Shown: one piece after another, positions 1 through 7,621 of the stretch | Position numbering within the stretch: position 1 is the stretch's first letter | How the letters are laid out: each line of letters begins with the position of its first letter | Assembly: GCA_040235375.1 (NCBI GenBank) | Contig: JBECKQ010000021.1 | Location: forward strand, 1-37,542 | Direction of reading: 5' to 3' | Source: JBECKQ01 sp040235375 | Lineage (GTDB): Bacteria > Planctomycetota > Phycisphaerae > UBA1845 | DNA: 37,542 nucleotides | Translations under genes and position numbers: made by a program | Notes under the pieces: model-generated | What the model saw: only the letters and a program-made list of their open reading frames with translations | Databases searched by the model: none | Told to the model about the DNA's origin: nothing

Positions 1-227
1 ACGCTGCTATCGAAGTCGGTGTTGGCACTCATCCGAATATGCCACCCGACGAAGCGCCGGTAACGCCGTCCGAGCCGCGCCCGTGAGGAAGCGGATAGAA
101 CGTCAACTGTCCATACGCCCCACCGCCTCGAGCCCGCATCGGCATCGGCAGCTTGTCATGGACAGTGGGCGTGTGAACGCGAGCGCCATTCGCTGCGCCG
201 CCGCGCTGGTGAGCGTGGACGAGATTC

Positions 228-259
228 TGCCCCGGACTTGCGTCCGGGGTCCTGATGAT
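228..259 (+). repeat. REP-like palindrome, copy A
   Basis: This 32-base unit has an 8-bp perfect stem (CCCCGGAC / GTCCGGGG, 230-237 and 242-249) with a TTGC loop, followed by the tail TCCTGATGAT. An inverted copy lies at 302-333. The two units agree at 26 of 32 positions, and four of the six differences are paired changes that keep the stem intact. This is typical of REP or other mobile palindromic elements; the family name is not known to me. Confidence 0.65.
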
Positions 260-301
260 TGCCGCCGTCATCCGGCCATCTACGGCTCGCGGAGCGCAGT
301 G

Positions 302-333
302 ATCATCAGAACCCCCCACGCCAGTGGGGGGCA
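302..333 (-). repeat. REP-like palindrome, copy B (inverted)
   Basis: Read on the minus strand this is the partner of the unit at 228-259. The stem is CCCCCCAC / GTGGGGGG (312-319 with 324-331) with loop TGGC, followed by the tail TTCTGATGAT. Compared with copy A, the GG/CC pair at stem positions 5-6 is swapped to CC/GG, a compensatory change. Confidence 0.65.
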
Positions 334-406
334 CTACAGCGCTTATAGGTAATGGTGAGGACTTCTGTCCCTGGGCGGAAACGCTCATCTGTATTCTCTG
401 TTTTTT

Positions 407-428
407 CGTCCGCCCGCCCGGGCGGACG
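407..428. repeat. Perfect 9-bp hairpin
   Basis: CGTCCGCCC at 407-415 pairs with GGGCGGACG at 420-428 across a GCCC loop. A run of six T precedes it on the + strand, so the T-run is on the wrong side for a + strand terminator, and on the minus strand it reads as A. Its size matches the other two hairpins in this gene-free region, but its sequence differs. Confidence 0.5.
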
Positions 429-527
429 CAAACCTGAGAAGGACGTTTGTCGTGAGGATCATGGCGTTGGCTGCATCTCTTCGCGGGGACACTGCTGTCC
501 CGCAGAACATCTGCCGGGTAGGGCATT

Positions 528-1442
528 CTAGAAGTCTCGCGTGGTGCCGGCAACGGTGGACGATTGATGAGATTTCTCTTCACCGACGAGCGGCCAGTCG
601 CGAGTCAGGCGCGCGTGCCGGATCGCCAGCGCTGCATTGTGAAAGGCGGACAGTCCGCTGAGGATCCCCCAAACGAGAGCAAACTGCGCCAGATGACCGA
701 TTGCGCTGGCGGCCGAAGCGAGAGATGCCGGTGCCGAGGGCACGAGCGGGAGTGTTTTGGAGAGGACATCGCACAGCAGCGCGACAGCGAACACGCTTCC
801 GACAGCTCGCGAGCGGCGGAGCAGCGTATCGGCGACTTCCTGGCGGGGGATGCGAACAACGAACTGTCGCATGAGCAGAAAACACCCGATCAGTACTGCG
901 ACCGCGCCGATGTATGCCAGCGATTGTGCTGCCAGGGGCGCAACGTTCGGGAGGGCGTAGTATCTCCAGATGATCGCCCCACATGTCACGGCGCCGGATG
1001 CACGGACGAGGTCGCGAAGAGCCACGCCCTTTTCAGCACCGTCGTCGCGCGGCTCCGGCCTTGTGAACAGCAGCAGCGCGATCGGCAAAGCACATATGCC
1101 CGCCACAGCAACAGCGGCCGTTATGACAAGCAGGATATGATGGACCAGTGCGAAAGGGGGTGGCAGGACAGGCCGCCAGAAGAAGATGAGGCTGAACAGC
1201 ATGATCAGCAGGAAGGCGAGCATTGGGGCGGCGATCGCGCAGCCGAGCAGCCTGGCGCCTCGTTCGATGGCGAGGAGCCAATCGCGGTCGGCGAAGGCGA
1301 GCAGGTTGCCGTGCAGCGAGCGCTCGACCTTGGTTCCGCATTCGGGACAGACACCATCCCTGGGAAGTCCGCGGAGGTTGTAGCCGCAGATCACGCACTC
1401 GGGCTCTGTATTGACGGAAACGACTTCCACGGGCCGTTGCAC
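528..1442 (-). CDS. Zinc-ribbon polytopic membrane protein
   Basis: The product is about 304 residues. An N-terminal zinc-ribbon-like knuckle (CVIC at 16-19 and CPEC at 32-35, with the linking motif GYNLRGLP) is followed by about six hydrophobic segments from residue 68 onward. This CxxCGYNLRGLP head fused to membrane helices is, from memory, frequent in planctomycete proteins of unknown function; the four Cys probably bind zinc on the cytoplasmic side. The start is uncertain. The open frame continues upstream to 1952, but that part overlaps the divergent gene and has low complexity, so I chose the GTG at 1442; a GTG at 1430 is equally possible. No clear Shine-Dalgarno is visible. No function can be assigned. 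Confidence 0.7.
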   Translation of the reverse strand: MQRPVEVVSVNTEPECVICGYNLRGLPRDGVCPECGTKVERSLHGNLLAFADRDWLLAIERGARLLGCAIAAPMLAFLLIMLFSLIFFWRPVLPPPFALVHHILLVITAAVAVAGICALPIALLLFTRPEPRDDGAEKGVALRDLVRASGAVTCGAIIWRYYALPNVAPLAAQSLAYIGAVAVLIGCFLLMRQFVVRIPRQEVADTLLRRSRAVGSVFAVALLCDVLSKTLPLVPSAPASLASAASAIGHLAQFALVWGILSGLSAFHNAALAIRHARLTRDWPLVGEEKSHQSSTVAGTTRDF

Positions 1443-1569
1443 CTTCTGACGAAAATCGGCGTACAATTCGGAGGCGGGGCGCGCCGATCTAGGATAAGGA
1501 CCAGTATACACCGCCGGCCACCGTGGCGTGGGGCGGCAGGTTGAAGAAGCGGGCAGGAGCGGGTTTTCC

Positions 1570-2394
1570 TTGCGTTTCAAGTCGTTCATCGCCGGAGTCG
1601 TGCTCGCGGGCATCGCCATAACGGCCGGCAGCGTCATGCTGTCCAGCCGCCAGGAGCGCCGCGTCCAACTCGAACGCGAGAACGAACGGCTCGTCCAGCA
1701 GCAGCAGGCCCTGGTCCGCAAGGCCGAGCAGCTCGACCGCGAGCGCAAGGAGCTCACCAAGGTCGTCCAGCGTCTCAGTGTTGAAAAACGCGTTGCCGAG
1801 ATCGACGTCCTCCAGCAGCACGTCGATGAGCTGGGCCGCGTCCGCCAGACCATCCTCCGCCTGACCGAGTACGGCCGCGACGGCAAGCCGCTGCCTTCGC
1901 AGGTGTTCGGCGTGCCCAGCGCCGTACCGCACTTCGACGCATTGGTCATCAAGTTCCAGAACGATTATGTCGCCAAGGGGGACCAGCTTCGTGGCCGGAG
2001 CATCGCCCTGTTCCGCCGCGTTTACGGCGAGACGCAGGCGCCGCAGGACGGCTACTGGCTGGGCACGCCCGGCAGCGTTCCCGACGTCTATCGCGTCAAT
2101 CCCGAGCCGACGGACTTCGAGCTTGGCCTGTGGCGTGAATTCTGGTCGTACGTGATCGATCCGAAGAAGGCCGAGGAGGCCGGCGTGCGTGTCGCCCAGG
2201 GAGAGGCGGTATATGCGCCGATGAGGCCCGGCGAGCATTGGATTCTCACGCTCGAGGCGGACGGCGGATTGAACCTGATCAAGCAGTCCGGCCCGGTCGC
2301 CACGCCGGGCCCGATGGCGCCGCCCGTTGCGGCAAACACCGCCCCGTCGAAGGACGCTCGACTGCACGCACCGTCGCCGCTCGACGAGAAGTAA
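1570..2394 (+). CDS. Membrane-anchored coiled-coil protein, unknown
   Basis: The product is about 274 residues. One N-terminal membrane segment (around residues 5-24) leads into a Gln/Glu/Arg-rich coiled coil of about 70 residues containing QQQQ, then a globular domain rich in aromatic residues and a Pro/Ala-rich tail. The topology suggests a single-pass protein with its body outside the cytoplasmic membrane. I chose the TTG at 1570 because AGGAG at 1555-1559 lies 10 bases upstream; a GTG at 1528 would add 14 residues and has no ribosome site. It is divergent from the zinc-ribbon gene. I recognise no family. Confidence 0.7.
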   Translation: MRFKSFIAGVVLAGIAITAGSVMLSSRQERRVQLERENERLVQQQQALVRKAEQLDRERKELTKVVQRLSVEKRVAEIDVLQQHVDELGRVRQTILRLTEYGRDGKPLPSQVFGVPSAVPHFDALVIKFQNDYVAKGDQLRGRSIALFRRVYGETQAPQDGYWLGTPGSVPDVYRVNPEPTDFELGLWREFWSYVIDPKKAEEAGVRVAQGEAVYAPMRPGEHWILTLEADGGLNLIKQSGPVATPGPMAPPVAANTAPSKDARLHAPSPLDEK

Positions 2395-2561
2395 GCACGG
2401 GGGCATGCAGTTTTCAGTGCTCAGTGGGCGGGGTTCGCGTGTGCCACTGCTCTGTGAGCATTTTGGCCTTCGACAATTCCGCAGCCTGGCTCCGCTTCGC
2501 CACGCCAGACCGTGCCACCCGACATGGTGGACAAGCATGTTCGACTACACGAGCGATTGCA
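2395..2561. other. Intergenic segment with inverted repeat
   Basis: This lies between two convergent genes. It contains CCACC / GGTGG arms around CGACAT (2516-2531) and the motif pair CGCTTCGCC ... GTGCCACCC, which recurs near 8041-8063. No gene is seen. Confidence 0.3.
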
Positions 2562-2936
2562 CTACCCGTAGCCAACCTCGTCCAGATCGTCCTCGTCCAG
2601 ACCGAAGTGGTGCCCGATCTCGTGCAGCACGGTGTGGCGAATCTGCTGGATCAGCTCGTCCTTCGTTCGGCAGATGCGCTCGATGTTCGCCTGGTACAGC
2701 GTGATTCGGTCGGGCATGCCCGGCGGGGCCTCGACGTGCCGGTCGGTCAACGGTATCCCGTGGTATAACCCGAGGAGTCCCCGGCGATCTCGAATTCCCA
2801 TTGAATGCACCGTGCGCTCGTCGGGCAGATAGCGCACCTCGACCATCACGTTGCCGAAGTGCTTGGCAAAGGCCGGAGGCAGCTCCTCCAGCGCCTTGTC
2901 CACGAGCCGCTCGAATACGTCGCGCGAGACTTTCAT
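2562..2936 (-). CDS. Small zinc metallopeptidase (zincin-like, DUF1025 type)
   Basis: The product is 124 residues. It ends with the zinc-protease signature HEIGHH at 105-110, followed by FGLDEDD, the usual C-terminal layout of the short metallopeptidase family PF06262 (HExxH plus a downstream acidic ligand). Upstream residues include the conserved stretch GLYHGIPLTDR. Members are small, soluble, cytoplasmic and of unknown substrate. I chose the ATG at 2936, which gives the family's usual length; the open frame extends upstream to 3065 without support. It is divergent from the SppA-like gene and convergent with the coiled-coil gene. Confidence 0.85.
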   Translation of the reverse strand: MKVSRDVFERLVDKALEELPPAFAKHFGNVMVEVRYLPDERTVHSMGIRDRRGLLGLYHGIPLTDRHVEAPPGMPDRITLYQANIERICRTKDELIQQIRHTVLHEIGHHFGLDEDDLDEVGYG

Positions 2937-3197
2937 CTCTTCAACCCCCACGCCTCGGGGCCCTGAAAACACGATGGCTACGCGGTGACCGCATGCTCGG
3001 TTACAATTCACCCCGGCGGTGGTGCACCCATCCGGTATGCGGTCCCGGCGGGCTCGCCACGTCACAGCGTTTCATGCGGACTGCCGCCGTCGGCCGAGTC
3101 AGGCGTATTCTAGCGGCAGCACCGCGATCTGGTGCCAGGGCACCGAAGTCGGAAAGTCGAGAATTCCGGCGTCCAACCACACGGAGGCAAGAGATCC

Positions 3198-4262
3198 ATG
3201 ATGCTCGCGAGCCACACCAGGCGTGCAAACAAGTGTCCAACCGACTCCCCGCATCCGCGCCGGGCGCTGCCAAGCAGAGCCGCTCGGCTCGTGGCCCTCG
3301 CCGGCGGTCTTCTCCTGACCGGGGGCTGCATGCCCGGCGGGTTTGTCATCAAGCCGGTGACGACGAACGAGCGGCTCACCGAGCAGACGCTCTATTCCGA
3401 GTCCCTCTTCCCGGCCGGCAAGATCGCCGTCATCGGCCTCGAGGGCATCCTTCTCGACGCGGAGAAGCCGGCCCTGCTCCGCCCGGGCGAGCAGCCGGTT
3501 GTGGTGCTGCTCGAACAGCTCGACAAGGCGCGGCGCGACCCTTGGGTAAAGGCGGTCGTTCTGCGCATCAACTCGCCCGGCGGCGCGGTCACGGCCGCCG
3601 AGCTGATGCACCACGAGGTTCTCCGGTTCAAGAAATCCGGGAAGCCGGTTGTCGTGATGATGATGGATGTCGCCGCGAGCGGTGGTTACTACGTCGCCTG
3701 CGCGGCCGACGAGATCATGGCGTGCCACTCCACGGTGACAGGCAGCATCGGCGTCATCGTGCAGTTGTTTGAGGTGACCGGCACGATGCAGAAGATCGGC
3801 ATCAGCGCCGACGCCATCAAATCCGCCCCGATGAAGGCGGCCGGCTCTCCGTTCGAACCGCTCACGCCTCCCGAACGCACGATGTTCCAGGGCATCGTCG
3901 ACGACCTCTACGGGCAGTTTGTCGCCGTCGTCGAGGCAGGGCGGCCGAAACTGAGCCACGACCAGGTCATGGCCGTCGCCGATGGTCGGGTGTTCACCGC
4001 CGACCAGGCCCTCGCCCTCGGGTTGATCGACCGCATCGGGACCATGAACGGCGCCATCGACCGGGCCAAGGCGCTGGCCGGCATCCGCACAGCGAAGGTC
4101 GTCTCGTATGTGCGGCCGTACGGCTACGTGGCCAACTATTACGGCCACGAGCCGGCGGGCGAGCCTCAGGGGCAAGCCCAGGTGAACCTGCTCAACGTCG
4201 ACCTCGGCGGGTGGACAGATCGCTATCGTCCGCCGTTCATGTATCTTTGGGCTCATCCGTAG
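3198..4262 (+). CDS. sppA: SppA-type S49 peptidase, likely lipid-anchored
   Basis: The product is 354 residues of the S49 family, which degrades cleaved signal peptides in or at the membrane by a Ser/Lys dyad. The nucleophile is probably Ser161 in AASGGYY and the base Lys208 in AIKSAP; the conserved INSPGG is at 125-129. The N-terminus has a basic stretch, a hydrophobic run and LLLTGGC ending at Cys44, so it may be a lipoprotein rather than a transmembrane protein. The length matches the single-domain (Bacillus type) SppA. The start ATG at 3198 follows GGAGG at 3183-3187 by 10 bases. It is transcribed toward the antiporter gene 72 bases downstream. Confidence 0.85.
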   Translation: MMLASHTRRANKCPTDSPHPRRALPSRAARLVALAGGLLLTGGCMPGGFVIKPVTTNERLTEQTLYSESLFPAGKIAVIGLEGILLDAEKPALLRPGEQPVVVLLEQLDKARRDPWVKAVVLRINSPGGAVTAAELMHHEVLRFKKSGKPVVVMMMDVAASGGYYVACAADEIMACHSTVTGSIGVIVQLFEVTGTMQKIGISADAIKSAPMKAAGSPFEPLTPPERTMFQGIVDDLYGQFVAVVEAGRPKLSHDQVMAVADGRVFTADQALALGLIDRIGTMNGAIDRAKALAGIRTAKVVSYVRPYGYVANYYGHEPAGEPQGQAQVNLLNVDLGGWTDRYRPPFMYLWAHP

Positions 4263-4334
4263 CCGCTGCGGCTCCGCCGGCAGAGCTGGCGACCGGCGCG
4301 GAAGACGAACCTGTCCCGTTTTTTGGGGGCGGCA

Positions 4335-6176
4335 ATGCCCGGCGCGATTTTGCCAGGCCAGCTCAATGTCCACGGTCTGCTCGACGCCGGATTTCTGTTC
4401 GGCCTGATCCTGCTGGCGGCGATTGCCGGCGGATATGCCGCGCGCGTTGTACGCCTGCCGCGTGTCGTCGGCTACCTCCTCGCGGGCGTCGGATTGCGCT
4501 TCGCGCTCCTTGCCGTTCTGGCGGGTTCGGATGACCCCGAGCACGCCCGGAACATGCTCAGCGAGGCGGCCGAACCGTTGCGGGCCATCAAAACGCTCGC
4601 CCTCGGCCTCATCATGTTCATGATCGGCAACGTTTTCGAATCGCAGCACGTGAAGCTTGTCGGCCGACGCGTCTTTCGGATTTCGCTTGTCGAGCTCTTT
4701 TGTGTGGTCGGACTCGTCGCCGCAGGCTGCGCCGTTGCCTGGGGCGTGACCGGAGACGGCGCCATTCGCGAGTCCATCGCCGGGGGCGTTCTGCTCGGCC
4801 TCGTTGCCCTGGCCACCGCCCCCGCGGCCACGCTCCTCGTTCTCCGCGAGTACGACTCCAAGGGACCCCTCAGCGACACGATTCTGACGCTCACTGCCAT
4901 CAACAACACGCTCAGTATCATTCTCTTTCACTCGATGTTTCTGATCTTCGCCTCGACAGGCCTGATCGCCTCGGTTTCCATCGCGGGGCGGCACGTCTGG
5001 CTCGATCTTCTGCTGACGAGTGCGGGCAGCGTCGGGTTGGGGATGGCGCTCGGCTTTCTGTTCAGCGTGCTTTACTCGAAGATCATCCTGGCGGAGTTCC
5101 TGCTCGTCTTCGTCGCCGCGCTGGTCGGTCTGGGAGTCGGCCTGGAGGCGATGGGCACCGCTCTGGGCGTGTCCTTCAACTTTCTGCTGACCTGCCTGTT
5201 CCTCGGAGCGGTGTTCACGAACATCACGCTGAACTCTGGGCCGCTCTACGAATCGTTGCGGCTTCTCGGCGTTCCCATCTTCGCGAGCTTCTTCGTGCTG
5301 GCCGGCTATGAGCTGCACGTGGAGCAGCTCGAGACGCTGGGCATCGTCGGCATCGCTTACGTGGTTTTGCGAACGGCCGGTAAATCGCTGGGCGGCTGGC
5401 TGGGAACGCGCTGGGCAGGACACTCCCTCGATCTGCGTAACTACATCGGCCTCGGCCTTCTGTGCCAGGCCGGCGTGGCGATCGGCCTGGCCGACTTCAT
5501 CACGAACGCGTGGGTCGTGCACGGCCCCAGGGGCCTCGTCCCTCATCCCCTCGCGGGTCAATTCAAGACCGTGATCCTCGGCTCGGTCGTGCTCTTTGAG
5601 ATCGTCGGCCCGCTGGTCCTGAAGGGCGTCGTCAAATCCGCGGGCGAGGTGAAGGCCATCACGCTGATCCGCCGCGGTCGCTCGACGCCGGCCGAGGGCG
5701 ACTCCATCACGCAACTGACCTTCAACGCGCTGCTCCGCACGCTCGGGTTGTCTCATCCCACGCGCCGCCGACGGATGCCGGAAGACTTGCGTGCCCGCCA
5801 CATCATGCGCTCGAACATCAAGTTCCTTCACGCCTCGGCCAAGCTCGACGAGGTGCTGCATTTCGTCGAAGGCAGCCGTTACAATCACTTCCCCGTCGTG
5901 GATGACGAAGGCTCTTTTGTCGGCATGATCCACTTCAGCGATCTGCGGACCATGATCTACGATCCGCACATGCGAGACCTCGTCACCGCGATCGATCTGG
6001 CCTGCCCCGACGACATGGTGCCCGCCGACATGCCCCTCGATGATCTGCTCGACACGTTCAAGGCGACCGACGTCGGCTCGCTGGTGGTTGTCGAGCCCCG
6101 CAGTCGCCGCGTCCTCGGCCTCGTCGAGCAACGCGACCTCCTCCGTGTCCTCCACGGCGGATCGCGAAGCGTGTGA
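4335..6176 (+). CDS. CPA2 cation/proton antiporter with CBS pair
   Basis: The product is 613 residues. The first 430 or so form about 12 membrane segments typical of the Na+/H+ exchanger domain of CPA2 antiporters (KefB/RosB type), with the characteristic RLPRVVGYLLAGVGL near the start. The C-terminal part is soluble and carries two CBS motifs (about 490-545 and 550-610, each ending in a hydrophobic strand such as FPVVDDEGSFVGMI and SLVVVEPRS). It probably exchanges K+ or Na+ for protons under nucleotide control through the CBS pair; there is no TrkA-N/RCK domain. I chose the ATG at 4335 after GGGGGC; a TTG at 4323 is possible. The same frame stays open for 34 codons after its TGA stop. Confidence 0.85.
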   Translation: MPGAILPGQLNVHGLLDAGFLFGLILLAAIAGGYAARVVRLPRVVGYLLAGVGLRFALLAVLAGSDDPEHARNMLSEAAEPLRAIKTLALGLIMFMIGNVFESQHVKLVGRRVFRISLVELFCVVGLVAAGCAVAWGVTGDGAIRESIAGGVLLGLVALATAPAATLLVLREYDSKGPLSDTILTLTAINNTLSIILFHSMFLIFASTGLIASVSIAGRHVWLDLLLTSAGSVGLGMALGFLFSVLYSKIILAEFLLVFVAALVGLGVGLEAMGTALGVSFNFLLTCLFLGAVFTNITLNSGPLYESLRLLGVPIFASFFVLAGYELHVEQLETLGIVGIAYVVLRTAGKSLGGWLGTRWAGHSLDLRNYIGLGLLCQAGVAIGLADFITNAWVVHGPRGLVPHPLAGQFKTVILGSVVLFEIVGPLVLKGVVKSAGEVKAITLIRRGRSTPAEGDSITQLTFNALLRTLGLSHPTRRRRMPEDLRARHIMRSNIKFLHASAKLDEVLHFVEGSRYNHFPVVDDEGSFVGMIHFSDLRTMIYDPHMRDLVTAIDLACPDDMVPADMPLDDLLDTFKATDVGSLVVVEPRSRRVLGLVEQRDLLRVLHGGSRSV

Positions 6177-6314
6177 TTCTCGGCCGCTGAACTGACTACC
6201 AGCCTGGAGTCCGCGACGCACGCGGGCGTTACCGTCAACGCTGATGAGATCGCCGCCATTTCAATGTTCCTCGGAAGCTGATTCTCGCTTCAGCGACAAC
6301 TGATCCTGTGGACG

Positions 6315-6344
6315 GCACGGCCTGTTCGAAAGAGCGGGCCGTGC
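6315..6344 (+). terminator. Hairpin after antiporter gene
   Basis: GCACGGCC at 6315-6322 pairs with GGCCGTGC at 6337-6344 across a 14-base loop, followed by TGTGTTTATAA. The T content is modest, so this is a plausible but not textbook intrinsic terminator for the antiporter transcript, 140 bases after its stop. Confidence 0.45.
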
Positions 6345-6420
6345 TGTGTTTATAAGCGGGTCAACAAGACGGGCCGAGCGGCAGGTCGAGCCGCACACGT
6401 AAGAAAGATGACGGACGCCG

Positions 6421-6930
6421 TCATCCCGTCACTGCGCCGGCAGGCCCGCCCAGGCCGAGCCGTTCTCTTGATTCCCCGCGTGGATTCCGGCCCACCAATG
6501 CGCAGACTCCGGCCTTCTTCAGTCTACGCACCAGCCATTGCGCGCCTGAGTCATCCGCTCCCGCTTCCACGAGGACGAGAACGACGTCCGGCTTGCTGCC
6601 CGATAGCACGTGGCCAGCGCCCTCCAACAAATCAAGATGGTACAGGCACATCGCCAGGTCGGTTTCGGTGTTCCCTTTTCCTGGCGGCGCGAGTCTTTCG
6701 GGATGAACGGATTTCGCATTCGATTCGCGGGGAGTCGTGCTTGCGAGGTATTCTTCCAGTTCGGCACAGGTGTGCGGATCGGTCACAAAGCCATTGGCGT
6801 ACAGGATTATCAGTCGAGCCTCTTCACAGGAGCCCGGGAACCTTCTTGAGCCTGGGCCGAGGCATGTAGCCGGAGCAATGGCCACAACCACGAGAGACAC
6901 CTGAGCGATCATCAATTGGCGCCGGCGCAT
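6421..6930 (-). CDS. Hypothetical exported protein
   Basis: The product is about 169 residues and I do not recognise it. It starts MRRRQLM followed by a hydrophobic stretch (residues 7-22) that looks like a signal peptide. The mature part has hydrophobic-strand patterns such as ARLIILYANGF and PDVVLVLVEAG and a Cys pair early in the chain. Third codon positions are less GC-biased than in neighbouring genes (for example CTG ATA ATC, CAA TTG), which hints at a recent arrival or weak selection. The start at ATG 6930 was chosen because it begins the signal peptide; the frame is open further upstream to 7029. It lies downstream of the small lipoprotein gene on the same strand. Confidence 0.5.
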   Translation of the reverse strand: MRRRQLMIAQVSLVVVAIAPATCLGPGSRRFPGSCEEARLIILYANGFVTDPHTCAELEEYLASTTPRESNAKSVHPERLAPPGKGNTETDLAMCLYHLDLLEGAGHVLSGSKPDVVLVLVEAGADDSGAQWLVRRLKKAGVCALVGRNPRGESRERLGLGGPAGAVTG

Positions 6931-7066
6931 GATCGGCCCAGTTTGATGAAGATCTCGCAACAACAACGAAGGGCAAAGGATCAGCAGCAGCGGGGGAGGA
7001 ACGGCCGCCAGGCGGGGTACGGCATGCAATCAACCAAGCGATGGGCGCGACCGCGCAGCCGTCGAC

Positions 7067-7303
7067 TTATTGCCCCGTGAGGCCTGTTGCCTTGCCCGTC
7101 GTGACGGTTGCGGTCTGGCCGGGGAAGAGCGTGCTGACGATGTCATTGAAGACCGCCTGGGCGAACGCCTCCAGGACCGCCTGCCGGCCCCCCGCAGCGA
7201 AGTTGTACGCATAGTTCTTGGGCAGACAGGCGCCCACATCGAGGAAAAGAGCGGAAACGAGGAAAATGCCCAGAGCCTTGCCGTATCGCACGTGCCGCGC
7301 CAT
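7067..7303 (-). CDS. Small lipoprotein, unknown function
   Basis: The product is 78 residues. A basic start (MARHVRYGK) and hydrophobic core lead to the lipobox-like DVGAC with Cys26, so export and lipid attachment are likely. The mature part is about 53 residues, containing KNYAYNF and an amphipathic segment AVLEAFAQAVFNDIV, and ending in a Thr/Gly-rich tail. The start is well supported: AGGAGG (complement of 7311-7316) lies 7 bases before the ATG. A promoter-like pair precedes it (7328-7356). No family known to me. Confidence 0.75.
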   Translation of the reverse strand: MARHVRYGKALGIFLVSALFLDVGACLPKNYAYNFAAGGRQAVLEAFAQAVFNDIVSTLFPGQTATVTTGKATGLTGQ

Positions 7304-7327
7304 TGATACGCCTCCTTGATTGGCCGA

Positions 7328-7356
7328 AGTCTAACCGCCATCATCGGGCCTGTCGA
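7328..7356 (-). promoter_or_regulatory. Promoter of the small lipoprotein gene
   Basis: On the minus strand, TCGACA (7356-7351) and TAGACT (7333-7328) are 17 bases apart and match the sigma-70 boxes at 5 of 6 and 4 of 6 positions. Transcription would begin near 7321, giving a leader of about 18 bases that just contains the AGGAGG ribosome site. Confidence 0.45.
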
Positions 7357-7543
7357 TTGTTTTCCGTTGACAGTCACGCGCTGTGCGAATCCGACGGCCG
7401 CGCCAACAACCACTACGAACGCTGCACTCTCGGCGGGGCCGCCCGGGGTTCCCCGGAACCGTCCCGTGCCGCCTCCGTCGACGAGCCTCCCGTCCCCAGG
7501 GCAGGCCGCCGGCTTCGATATCGCTCCAGCGCTGCCGGTTTTC

Positions 7544-7552
7544 TGCTATAAT
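7544..7552 (+). promoter_or_regulatory. Extended -10 promoter (TGC TATAAT)
   Basis: A perfect TATAAT at 7547-7552 is preceded by TG one base away, the extended -10 form that needs little -35 sequence. It lies 70 bases before the ATG of the 111-residue gene at 7622. No good -35 is seen 17 bases upstream. The rest of the 7304-7621 interval shows nothing else. Confidence 0.55.
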
Positions 7553-7621
7553 CGACTGACGGTGGTTGGGGCATGCGCGGGCGCCATACTCCGCGCGGAC
7601 TCGCGGCGAGGAGCTTCCATA

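Larger units (their letters stand above)
1..527. other. Gene-free region with palindromes
   Basis: I see no convincing gene here. The open frames on both strands have low-complexity Arg/Pro-rich translations and no family resemblance. The segment holds three short perfect hairpins (230-249, 312-331, 407-428), listed separately. It lies downstream of the leftward zinc-ribbon gene and upstream of nothing visible. Confidence 0.6.

Noticed and set aside
29..583. 184-residue open frame on the minus strand at the left edge
   Set aside because: It crosses the palindromes and overlaps the end of the zinc-ribbon gene; its translation is repetitive and lacks recognisable structure.
564..1544. 326-residue open frame on the plus strand
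   Set aside because: Antisense to the zinc-ribbon membrane protein; Arg/Gln/Glu-rich without any family resemblance.
2401..2560. Possible CRISPR-like or direct-repeat pattern
   Set aside because: Short similar motifs (CGCTTCGCC, GTGCCACCC) recur only once elsewhere with different spacing. There is no regular repeat-spacer structure and no cas gene in the window.
3099..6221. 1040-residue open frame on the minus strand
   Set aside because: It is wholly antisense to the SppA-like and antiporter genes. The translation is Glu/Asp/His/Arg/Gln-rich low complexity, as expected from the reverse strand of GC-rich coding DNA, and shows no domain.
6315..6344. tRNA-like sequence because of GTTCGAA in the loop
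   Set aside because: No acceptor, D or anticodon arms can be drawn around it; the stem-loop is better read as a terminator-like hairpin.
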